From: Elusimicrobiota bacterium
GTDB taxonomy: Bacteria; Elusimicrobiota; UBA8919
Direction of reading: 5' to 3'
Assembly (NCBI GenBank): GCA_016218625.1
Contig: JACRDL010000006.1
Coordinates: 1-34,081 of the forward strand
DNA: 34,081 bases
A program made the translations under genes and the position numbers. Below, piece by piece: positions 16,871-22,891 of this stretch. Under the pieces are notes generated by a model, which worked only from the letters and a program-made list of their open reading frames with translations, ran no database searches and had not been told where the DNA came from. Numbering within the stretch: position 1 is the first letter of the stretch; each line of letters opens with the position of its first letter.

Positions 16871-18247
16871 ATGGAATGCTTTACTGTTTATTCTGATAAA
16901 ATTGAGGGAAGAATTGATCCTTATTTTTACATGCCTGAATTCGTTGAGTTAGAGGAAAAAGTTGCCAAAAAAACAAATAAAAAATTAGGCGATTTTATTA
17001 TATCTATTTCAAGTGGAGCAACACCAAGTAGAAAGAAAGACGAAGAATTATACACGGATGAAAAAAACGGAATACCATTTTTAAGAGTTCAAAACATTAC
17101 AGAAAATGGTTTAGTTCTTGATGATGTAAAATTTATTACAAAAGAAGTTCATAATACTGAATTAAAACGAAGTCAAGTAAAAGAAGACAATCTTTTAATT
17201 ACAATTACTGGAAGAATTGCGAGTTCTTGCATTGTTCCAAAAGGTTTTGAAGGTAATATAAATCAACATTCTGTTGTCATAGAAACAAAAGATAGAGAAA
17301 CTGCTGAAATTATTGCGACTTTTCTAAATTCAAAAACAGGGAATACATTAGCATTAAGAAGAACATCGGGAGGTTCAAGACCTGCATTAGATTACAGTGC
17401 ATTAAAATCAATTCCAGTAATATTGAATGAGAAAATCGTTTCGTTAATGGACAATGCCTACCAACAGAAAAAGCAAAAAGAACAAGAAGCACAGAAACTT
17501 TTGGATTCAATCAATGATTTTGTTCTTGACGAATTGGGGATAAAATTACCCGAGTTAGAAGACAAAAAATGTTTTGTTGTTAATTCTGAAATTGTAAATA
17601 ATAATCGTCTCGCTTCATATTATTATCAACCAAAATATGCTGTGGTAGAACAGGCATTAAATAGAGGAAAATATAAAACCGAATTTCTAAAAAAATTTAT
17701 TATCAAAATACATTATGGGGTTTCTATAAAAAATGAATATATTGATGAAGGTATCCCTTTGTTGAGAATTTTAAATTTGAAACCCAATATGTTTAATTTG
17801 AGTGATGTTGTAAAACTTGACGAATCAAAAAGAAAAGAAATCGGTAATGGTTTTGTCTATGAAGGTGATATTTTAATATCCCGCAGCGGTTCTGTCGGTA
17901 TTGTTGCAGTTGTACCAAAAGAAGCAGACGGTTTTGCTTTCGGTTCTTTTATGATTAAGTTTTGTGTAAATGATGAGATTAACAAGGAATATCTTTCTAT
18001 TTGGCTGAATAATCAAATATCAAAATTATTAACAGAAAGAGAAAAAATCGGAGCAATTCAAGGAAATATTACTATTGAAACTATTGAAAATTTTAAAATT
18101 CCCATTCCACCGTTAGAAATTCAAAACAAAATTGCCGAAGAGGTGAAAAATCGCCAAGCAAAAGCGAAACAACTTCAAGAAGAATCAAAACAAATTCTTG
18201 ACCAAGCCAAACAAGAAGTTGAAAAAATGATTTTAGAAAAAAAATAA
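16871..18247 (+). CDS. hsdS: Type I-like restriction-modification specificity subunit (HsdS)
   Basis: A 458-residue protein with two target-recognition domains. The first has 'KLGDFIISISSGATPSRKK...GIPFLRVQNITENG'; the second, starting near 275, has 'KIHYGVSIKNEYIDEGIPLLRILNLKPNMF'. Each is followed by a helix used for spacing and dimer contacts: 'QQKKQKEQEAQKLLDSINDFVLDELGI' in the middle and 'EVKNRQAKAKQLQEESKQILDQAKQEVEKM' at the end. Two TRDs predict a bipartite DNA target. It is more AT-rich than nearby housekeeping genes, as usual for transferred RM genes. It sits 2 bp after the methylase and is surely co-translated. Confidence 0.92.
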   Translation: MECFTVYSDKIEGRIDPYFYMPEFVELEEKVAKKTNKKLGDFIISISSGATPSRKKDEELYTDEKNGIPFLRVQNITENGLVLDDVKFITKEVHNTELKRSQVKEDNLLITITGRIASSCIVPKGFEGNINQHSVVIETKDRETAEIIATFLNSKTGNTLALRRTSGGSRPALDYSALKSIPVILNEKIVSLMDNAYQQKKQKEQEAQKLLDSINDFVLDELGIKLPELEDKKCFVVNSEIVNNNRLASYYYQPKYAVVEQALNRGKYKTEFLKKFIIKIHYGVSIKNEYIDEGIPLLRILNLKPNMFNLSDVVKLDESKRKEIGNGFVYEGDILISRSGSVGIVAVVPKEADGFAFGSFMIKFCVNDEINKEYLSIWLNNQISKLLTEREKIGAIQGNITIETIENFKIPIPPLEIQNKIAEEVKNRQAKAKQLQEESKQILDQAKQEVEKMILEKK

Positions 18248-18268
18248 AAATCATATTAAGGTATTACG

Positions 18269-18298
18269 GGGACACTTCACATTTTTCTGATTTGAAAA
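18269..18298 (+). repeat. 30-bp direct repeat, left copy flanking brnTA
   Basis: This copy contains GACACTTCACATTTTTCTGA and is identical over 30 bp to 19199-19228. The two copies bracket the BrnT/BrnA pair. Confidence 0.85.
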
Positions 18299-18407
18299 TT
18301 TGGAAAAGATTTCGGGAATGTAAATCAAGTTTCGTATTTTCAAGTTTGATGCTTACAGGTTTCCTACCTCCCATTTTTTCATATTTCCTACTTTCGTAGT
18401 TGCGTAG

Positions 18408-18475
18408 TTGTGACCGAAGGGAGTCCCTTCAGGGACGAAAGTAGCGACCACAGGGAGTCCCTTTAGGGATTGAAT
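18408..18475. repeat. GTCCCTTCAGGGA-type composite repeat
   Basis: Contains two AGGGAGTCCCTT(T/C)AGGGA units about 40 bp apart, each able to form a TCCCT/AGGGA hairpin, and ends in GATTGAATATCTCGGG. The words GACCGAAGG and GTAGCGACC resemble those of family R2. Confidence 0.6.
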
Positions 18476-18618
18476 ATCTCGGGTTTTACCGACGGCAAAG
18501 CTAAAACCAGAAAATAGAAAAATAATGTTGCCGGAGGCAATTAGAACTGCCGGCGGATATTGATAATTCGCCACCCGATTGCATCTTTGAAAGATATTTT
18601 TTCATCTTCAAATAATAC

Positions 18619-18652
18619 TTGACAAACCATATAATTATATGTATAATTATAT
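18619..18652 (+). promoter_or_regulatory. brnTA promoter with an overlapping perfect inverted-repeat operator
   Basis: Consensus TTGACA (18619-18624) and TATAAT (18642-18647) are separated by 17 bp. An inverted repeat with perfect 11-bp arms, ATATAATTATA (18629-18639) and TATAATTATAT (18642-18652) around TG, covers the spacer and the -10. Characterised BrnA antitoxins repress their own promoter, so this is the expected operator. The leader is only about 10 nt. Confidence 0.8.
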
Positions 18653-18663
18653 TGACAAATAGT

Positions 18664-18945
18664 ATGGATAAAAGATTCGGCAGTTTTATATGGGACATAG
18701 AAAAAGAGAACAGCAACGTAGAAAAACACGGTATTGATTTTTTCACGGCGTTAAAAGTATTCAAAGACCCGAAAAGAAAAATTTTCATTGATTCAAAACA
18801 CAGCGAAAAAGAAGAAAGATATTTTTGCGTAGGGAAAGCAGGAGATAAGATTTTAACCGTAAGATTCACGTACCGTGCGGGAATAATCCGCGTTTTCGGT
18901 GCGGGCTCTTGGAGAAAGGGGGTGCGATATTATGAGAAAGATTAA
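18664..18945 (+). CDS. brnT: BrnT-family toxin (RelE-like fold ribonuclease)
   Basis: A 93-residue protein counted from ATG 18664. The track's GTG-like start at 18619 falls on the promoter and is rejected. It has the BrnT pattern 'FIWDIEKENSNVEKHGIDFFTALKVFKDPKR...DSKHSEKEERYFCVGKAGDKILTVRFTYRAGIIRVFGAG'. BrnT toxins cleave RNA and halt translation; BrnA neutralises them. The C-terminal 'FGAGSWRKGVRYYEKD' departs from the usual ISAR-type ending. No clear ribosome binding site precedes the start. It overlaps brnA by 14 bp in the usual toxin-first order. Confidence 0.88.
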   Translation: MDKRFGSFIWDIEKENSNVEKHGIDFFTALKVFKDPKRKIFIDSKHSEKEERYFCVGKAGDKILTVRFTYRAGIIRVFGAGSWRKGVRYYEKD

Positions 18946-19162
18946 AGATTTGAATATGCCGATTGGTAAGATGATTAAGATAAACGATTTTTTACCTCCA
19001 CCCGACAAACTTGCCGTACCAGATGAGAATGTAAAGGTTACCATATCGCTCAGCAAGACGAGTGTAGAATTTTTTAAACAGAAAGCCAAAAAATACCACA
19101 CTAAATATCAAAAAATGATTCGGAATCTCATCGACGGATACGCTATGCATCAGTCACGGTGA
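18932..19162 (+). CDS. brnA: BrnA-family antitoxin (ribbon-helix-helix)
   Basis: A 76-residue protein from ATG 18932, preceded by GGGGGTG at 18918-18924. The track start at 18899 is upstream inside brnT and unlikely. The C-terminal part 'VKVTISLSKTSVEFFKQKAKKYHTKYQKMIRNLIDGY' gives a short beta strand and two helices, the ribbon-helix-helix DNA-binding fold. The N-terminal 35 residues would wrap the toxin. It probably binds the inverted repeat at the brnTA promoter. Confidence 0.87.
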   Translation: MRKIKDLNMPIGKMIKINDFLPPPDKLAVPDENVKVTISLSKTSVEFFKQKAKKYHTKYQKMIRNLIDGYAMHQSR

Positions 19163-19198
19163 CAGGTTTGACATTTCACATTCTAAATGTAAAAATCA

Positions 19199-19228
19199 GG
19201 GACACTTCACATTTTTCTGATTTGAAAA
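19199..19228 (+). repeat. 30-bp direct repeat, right copy flanking brnTA
   Basis: Identical over 30 bp to 18269-18298. It lies between brnA and the nucleotidase gene. Confidence 0.85.
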
Positions 19229-19257
19229 CTTGTCCGAAGGACTCCTACGGAGAAAAA

Positions 19258-19815
19258 ATGAATATCGGGACCGATTTAGATGGTGTTATCGCAGATAGCG
19301 ACCCAGCATACCGTTTTTTTATTAAAAAATTTTTGGGAAGAGAATTGAAAAGAGAAGATGTCACTTCTTTTTTTTACGAGGATTGTCTCGGTATCAGCAT
19401 TGAGGAAATGAACAAGGTCTGGGATTTTTTTAACAAGGAACATGGCTGGGATAAAATAAAACCAGTAAACAAAGCGGTTGAATGCTTAAATAAATTTGCA
19501 ATAAAAAATAAAATTTTCGTGATTTCATCAAGACCGGTTTTTTTAGAAAAAGTTACCAAAGATTGGCTTGATAGATATAAAGTTAACTATGATAAATTAA
19601 TTTTAACCGACGGTCAACCCAAACTGAATGTTGTTAAGGATTTAAATATAACCCATTTTATAGAAGACCGGCTGGATTATGCGCAAGATATGGCAAAGGC
19701 GGGCATCAAGGTTTTGTTGTTTGATTATCCGTGGAATCAACACAGCGAAAAACAGTCAAATCTTTTCAGAGTGGAAAACTGGGACGATATAAATGAATTT
19801 TTCGGAACTTGTTAA
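19258..19815 (+). CDS. HAD-superfamily 5'(3')-nucleotidase-like phosphatase
   Basis: A 185-residue protein from ATG 19258, preceded by GGAG at 19249. The longer track start (19159) reads through the direct repeat. HAD motif I is IGTDLDGVIADSD, motif II is in FVISSRPVFLE, and the motif III/IV region is 'PKLNVVKDLNITHFIEDRLDYAQDMAKAGIKVLLFDYPWN'. This resembles the NT5C/YqfW-type nucleotidase family, which dephosphorylates nucleoside monophosphates. The exact substrate is not certain. It overlaps the nitroreductase start by 23 bp. Confidence 0.8.
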   Translation: MNIGTDLDGVIADSDPAYRFFIKKFLGRELKREDVTSFFYEDCLGISIEEMNKVWDFFNKEHGWDKIKPVNKAVECLNKFAIKNKIFVISSRPVFLEKVTKDWLDRYKVNYDKLILTDGQPKLNVVKDLNITHFIEDRLDYAQDMAKAGIKVLLFDYPWNQHSEKQSNLFRVENWDDINEFFGTC

Positions 19816-20338
19816 GAAAAGGCAGAGCGTAAGAAAATATTCCGATAAACCGGTGCCGAAAGATATTTTGGAAAGATGTCTTGAAGCGGCCCGTCTTGCC
19901 CCGTCGGCTTGCAATTCTCAGCCGTGGAGTTTTATTGTTATTGACGATGTGAAGTCTAACAATGAGGTTGCGAGAGCCGCGTTTTCAGGAATTTATTCTT
20001 CCAATTCTTTCGCGAAATCAGCGCCGGTTTTGGTTGCGGTTATCACTGAACAATCAAAATTTATCGCCGCGCTCGGCGGTTATTTTCGTGGTACACAGTA
20101 CAATCTCATTGATGTTGGAATTGCGGTGGAACATTTTGTTTTACAGGCGGCGGAAGAAGGGCTCGGGACATGCTGGCTTGGTTTTTTTAATGAAAAAGAG
20201 GTCAAGAAAATCCTCAATGTTCCCAAAGAGAAAAAAGTTGATATTATGATCAGCGTAGGTTATCCGGCCGACGATAAAGTAAGGGAAAAATCACGAAGGC
20301 CGATTGATGAGATAAGAAAATACGCACAGAAGGGGTGA
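19793..20338 (+). CDS. Nitroreductase-family FMN oxidoreductase
   Basis: A 181-residue protein with the opening 'FSELVKKRQSVRKYSDKPVPKDILERCLEAARLAPSACNSQPWSFIVI', where the RxSxR and NSQPW segments bind FMN. The core helix is 'DVGIAVEHFVLQAAEEGLGTCWLGFF' and the late motif is 'ISVGYPADDK'. It should use NAD(P)H to reduce nitro, quinone or related compounds. Physiological substrates of this family are rarely clear. The start lies within the nucleotidase gene (23-bp overlap), so the two are coupled. Confidence 0.92.
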   Translation: MNFSELVKKRQSVRKYSDKPVPKDILERCLEAARLAPSACNSQPWSFIVIDDVKSNNEVARAAFSGIYSSNSFAKSAPVLVAVITEQSKFIAALGGYFRGTQYNLIDVGIAVEHFVLQAAEEGLGTCWLGFFNEKEVKKILNVPKEKKVDIMISVGYPADDKVREKSRRPIDEIRKYAQKG

Positions 20339-20340
20339 AA

Positions 20341-20589
20341 ATGTTTGACAAATTAAAGCAGTTGGGAAAATTGAAAGAGATACAAAACATTCTCGGCGAG
20401 GTGAAAGCGGAAGTTGAAAAAGAGGGTGTGAAAATAGTTCTTACGGGTAAACTGGAGGTTGAAAGCGTCTTAATCAATCCGGCGCTTTCCAAAGAAAAAC
20501 AGGAAAAAGTGTTGAAAGAATGTTTTAACGAGGCGATTAGAAAAATCAATTTAAGTATTGCCCAAAAAATGACAAGATTTAAAGTGTAA
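20341..20589 (+). CDS. YbaB/EbfC-like nucleoid-associated protein
   Basis: An 82-residue protein from ATG 20341 with GGGGTG just upstream. It has an initial helix 'FDKLKQLGKLKEIQNILGEVKAEVEKEGVKIVLTGKLEVESVLINPAL' and a closing helix, matching the alpha-beta-alpha YbaB fold, though shorter than the usual 100 or so residues. YbaB proteins bind DNA as tweezer-shaped dimers. The usual dnaX/recR neighbours are missing. It begins 2 bp after the nitroreductase stop. Confidence 0.75.
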   Translation: MFDKLKQLGKLKEIQNILGEVKAEVEKEGVKIVLTGKLEVESVLINPALSKEKQEKVLKECFNEAIRKINLSIAQKMTRFKV

Positions 20590-20591
20590 TT

Positions 20592-21443
20592 ATGAAAATT
20601 ATTTATTCGGAAAAAGCGGCTGAATATAATATCCCCGGCCATCCCGAAGCGCCTTTCAGGGTGTTAAAAACAAAAGAGTTCTTGAAAAAAACAGGTGTGA
20701 AGTTTGTTGTGCCGAATAAAGCAAAAGAAAAAGATATTCTGTTGGCTCACACTGAAGAACTTCTGAATCTTGTCAAGTCCGAAAATTTTTTTGATGCCGA
20801 TACTCCATCTTTCAAAGACGTATATGAAAACGCTCTGCTTTCCGCGGGCTCTGCTATTGATGCCTCCGATTATGCGATGAAAAACGAATTTGCCTTTTCA
20901 CTGATGAGGCCGCCGGGACATCACGCCGGCAGAAATTCTTTAGGCGGTTTCTGTTATTTTAATAATATAGCCGTCGCCGTCAAGCACTTAATCTCCCAAT
21001 CGCCTAATTGCCCAATCGCCATTTTGGATATTGATGTTCACCACGGCAACGGCACTCAGGATATTTTTTTGGGCGACGAACAAGTATTGTTTGTTTCCTT
21101 GCACCAGGTTCCGCTTTATCCGGGGACAGGACAGAGTTCAGAAAAAAATTGTTTCAACTTTCCACTCTCGCCCGGAACAGATGAAACATCATACTTAAAA
21201 ACGCTTGATACGGCGATAGAAAAAATAATAAAATTCTCTCCGAAAGTTGTGGGCATTTCGGCGGGTTTTGATACATATGAAGGCGACCCGCTTGCAAATC
21301 TTCAATTGAAAAAGAACTCTTATAAAAAAATTGCAAAAAAAATCAGCGAAATAAAAGCGGGAAAGTTTGCTGTTTTGGAAGGCGGATACAGCCGGGATTT
21401 GCCGGAGTTGATAGGAAATTTTTTAGAGGGTATTGAACAATAA
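20592..21443 (+). CDS. Histone deacetylase-family amidohydrolase (AcuC/AphA-like)
   Basis: A 283-residue Zn enzyme. It has 'HPEAPFRV' near 17, the catalytic His pair RPPGHHAG (110-111), 'GGFCYFNNIAVAV', zinc ligands in DIDVHHGNGTQD (146-150), 'GISAGFDTYEGDPLANL' with a further ligand, and LEGGYS. Bacterial members remove acetyl groups from polyamines, acetoin-related substrates or proteins. A short tandem repeat at 20995-21018 encodes the variable loop SQSPNCPIA. It starts 2 bp after the YbaB-like gene. Confidence 0.92.
   Translation: MKIIYSEKAAEYNIPGHPEAPFRVLKTKEFLKKTGVKFVVPNKAKEKDILLAHTEELLNLVKSENFFDADTPSFKDVYENALLSAGSAIDASDYAMKNEFAFSLMRPPGHHAGRNSLGGFCYFNNIAVAVKHLISQSPNCPIAILDIDVHHGNGTQDIFLGDEQVLFVSLHQVPLYPGTGQSSEKNCFNFPLSPGTDETSYLKTLDTAIEKIIKFSPKVVGISAGFDTYEGDPLANLQLKKNSYKKIAKKISEIKAGKFAVLEGGYSRDLPELIGNFLEGIEQ
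20995..21018 (+). repeat. Octamer tandem repeat inside the deacetylase-like gene
   Basis: Three 8-nt units (CCCAATCG, CCTAATTG, CCCAATCG) are read in frame just before the zinc-ligand DIDVHH segment. Confidence 0.65.
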
Positions 21444-21460
21444 TAAAAATTTAGTAAAAT
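21433..21460 (+). promoter_or_regulatory. Candidate promoter for dapA
   Basis: TTGAAC (21433-21438) and TAAAAT (21455-21460) are 16 bp apart. The -10 context TTTAGTAAAATA is the same as before argG. It overlaps the end of the deacetylase-like gene. Confidence 0.5.
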
Positions 21461-21476
21461 AGAATTAGGGGGTTTT

Positions 21477-22349
21477 ATGTTTGAAGGAAGTTACGTGGCA
21501 TTAGTTACGCCGTTTGCAAACGGCAAAGTTGATTTTGAAAAATTAAAAGAACTTGTTGAGTTTCATATCAAAAACGGAACTAATGGAATTGTGCCTTGCG
21601 GAACAACCGGCGAATCGGCTACGCTCAATTACAACGAGCATGAAAAAGTTATTGAGGTTGTTGTTAAACAGGTTGCAGGACGGATAAAAGTTGTTGCCGG
21701 AACCGGTTCTAACAGTACTGCCGAAACGATTGAGATGACGGCATTCGCAAAAAAGGTCGGCGCCGACGGAGTGCTTCTTGTCGCTCCTTATTATAATAAA
21801 CCGACCCAAAAAGGGATTTACCTGCATTTCAGAAAAGTTGCTGACGAAATTGATATCCCGATAATGCTCTACAATATACAATCCAGGACCGCAGTCAACA
21901 TAGAGCCGGAAACGGTTGCGAAATTATATTCTGAATGTGAAAATATCGTTGCAATAAAAGAGGCGAGTGGCTCGTTAGAACAGATGACAAAAATACGGAT
22001 TCTATGTCCTGAAATAGAGATGCTTTCCGGCGACGATGCCTTAACAATTCCGCTTCTTTCTATTGGTGGTAAAGGTGTTGTTTCCGTCGTAGCAAACATC
22101 GTACCAAAAGATGTTTCAGAGATGGTTTGGTCATATCTTAAAGGTGAAATAGAAAAAGCCAGAGAACTCCATTTCAAACTTTTTGATTTAACAAAAGTGA
22201 TGTTCATTGAGACAAATCCGATACCGGTTAAAACTGCAATGGGTCTGATGGGTTTGTGTTCCAACGAATTGCGGCTTCCTATGTGTGCGATGGACGAAAA
22301 AAATAAAGAAAAACTTATCAAAGAAATGAAAAATTACGGTTTGTTATGA
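21477..22349 (+). CDS. dapA: 4-hydroxy-tetrahydrodipicolinate synthase
   Basis: The enzyme condenses pyruvate with aspartate semialdehyde, the first committed step of the DAP/lysine pathway. At 290 residues it is normal in length. Features are VPCGTTGESATL with T43/T44, the catalytic tyrosine Y132 in LYNIQSRTAV, the Schiff-base lysine K161 in AIKEASG, and 'LSGDDAL'. A strong AGGGGG site precedes the ATG. It lies 7.7 kb from lysA-dapF with its own promoter. dapB and the acyl-transfer genes are not in the window. Confidence 0.96.
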   Translation: MFEGSYVALVTPFANGKVDFEKLKELVEFHIKNGTNGIVPCGTTGESATLNYNEHEKVIEVVVKQVAGRIKVVAGTGSNSTAETIEMTAFAKKVGADGVLLVAPYYNKPTQKGIYLHFRKVADEIDIPIMLYNIQSRTAVNIEPETVAKLYSECENIVAIKEASGSLEQMTKIRILCPEIEMLSGDDALTIPLLSIGGKGVVSVVANIVPKDVSEMVWSYLKGEIEKARELHFKLFDLTKVMFIETNPIPVKTAMGLMGLCSNELRLPMCAMDEKNKEKLIKEMKNYGLL

Positions 22350-22357
22350 TTGAATGT

Positions 22358-22556
22358 CGCTCGCAAGCAAATTTTTTTGAGACGCTCGTCAGAACTTGTC
22401 CCTAAAGGGATTCCCTGCGGTCACTCTGCAATTGACGCAGAGCGTCATTGCGAGGAGCCGTAGGCGACGAAGCAATCTCAATGGGATTGACATGGGCTTC
22501 GCCCTCGCAACGACTTCGTCAATTGAGGCTCTTCAGAAATTTCTTGCTCGCTCTGG
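22358..22556. repeat. Composite repeat: family R2 with a nested CATTGCGAG element (R3)
   Basis: The outer arms AAATTTTTTTGAGACGCTC (near 22370) and GAGGCTCTTCAGAAATTT (near 22523) match those between argG and argH. Next are CTGCAATTGACG and CGTCAATTGAGG. Inside lies a second element, CATTGCGAGGAGC...GAAGCAATCTC (22448-22480), of a type widely dispersed in bacterial genomes. It fills the gap between dapA and the V-ATPase genes. Confidence 0.8.
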
Positions 22557-22574
22557 GTAAGTTAAGGTTTAACT

Positions 22575-22889
22575 ATGATTGAAAAAATTCTTGAAAAAAT
22601 AAGGCAGGCGGAGGAAAAATCCGAAGCGGAAATAAGGCAGGCGGAAGGAAACGGCATATTGAAAATAAAACAGGCGAAAGAAGCCGGAAAAAAATTAGTT
22701 GAAGAAGTTATTAAAGAGACCGAAAAAGAGATTGAAGATTTAATGAAGAAAAGTCAAACCGAGACGGACAAGAAAATAGAATCACTAAAAAAGAAATCGG
22801 AAGAAGAAAAAAAGATTATTCGTGAAAAATCGTCGGCAAAAAAAAATAAGGCGATTGATTATTTAATGAAAGAATTGGATTTTCAATAA
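22575..22889 (+). CDS. V-type ATPase peripheral-stalk subunit G/H-like protein
   Basis: A 104-residue, almost entirely charged, helical protein ('EKILEKIRQAEEKSEAEIRQAEGNGILKIKQAKEAGKKLVEEVIKETEKEIEDLMKK') with heptad or hendecad periodicity throughout. This is the right-handed coiled coil expected of the stalk subunit that pairs with subunit E. It is the first gene of the V-ATPase cluster and ends 2 bp before subunit I. The assignment rests on composition and position. Confidence 0.8.
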   Translation: MIEKILEKIRQAEEKSEAEIRQAEGNGILKIKQAKEAGKKLVEEVIKETEKEIEDLMKKSQTETDKKIESLKKKSEEEKKIIREKSSAKKNKAIDYLMKELDFQ

Positions 22890-22891
22890 TT

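Larger units (their letters stand above)
18248..18618. other. Gene-free accessory stretch with repeats
   Basis: About 370 bp without a convincing gene. It holds one copy of the 30-bp direct repeat (18269-18298), a low-complexity run of CCTAC/TTTCCTAC words (about 18358-18410), and a composite repeat (18408-18475) related in vocabulary to family R2. The 73-residue minus-strand ORF here is made of repeat sequence. Confidence 0.7.

Noticed and set aside
18353-18574. 73-residue minus-strand ORF in the gene-free stretch
   Set aside because: Built from repeat sequence (GGGAGTCCC units and CCTAC words); the translation shows no domain and the repeats explain it.
18501-18869. 122-residue minus-strand ORF over brnT
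   Set aside because: Reverse shadow of brnT and its promoter.
19159-19257. N-terminal extension of the nucleotidase in the ORF track
   Set aside because: Reads through the 30-bp direct repeat; ATG 19258 has a GGAG site and starts right at the HAD fold.
18248-19257. Insertion sequence remnant around brnTA
   Set aside because: Direct repeats are present, but there is no transposase fragment and no terminal inverted repeats, so an IS cannot be claimed.
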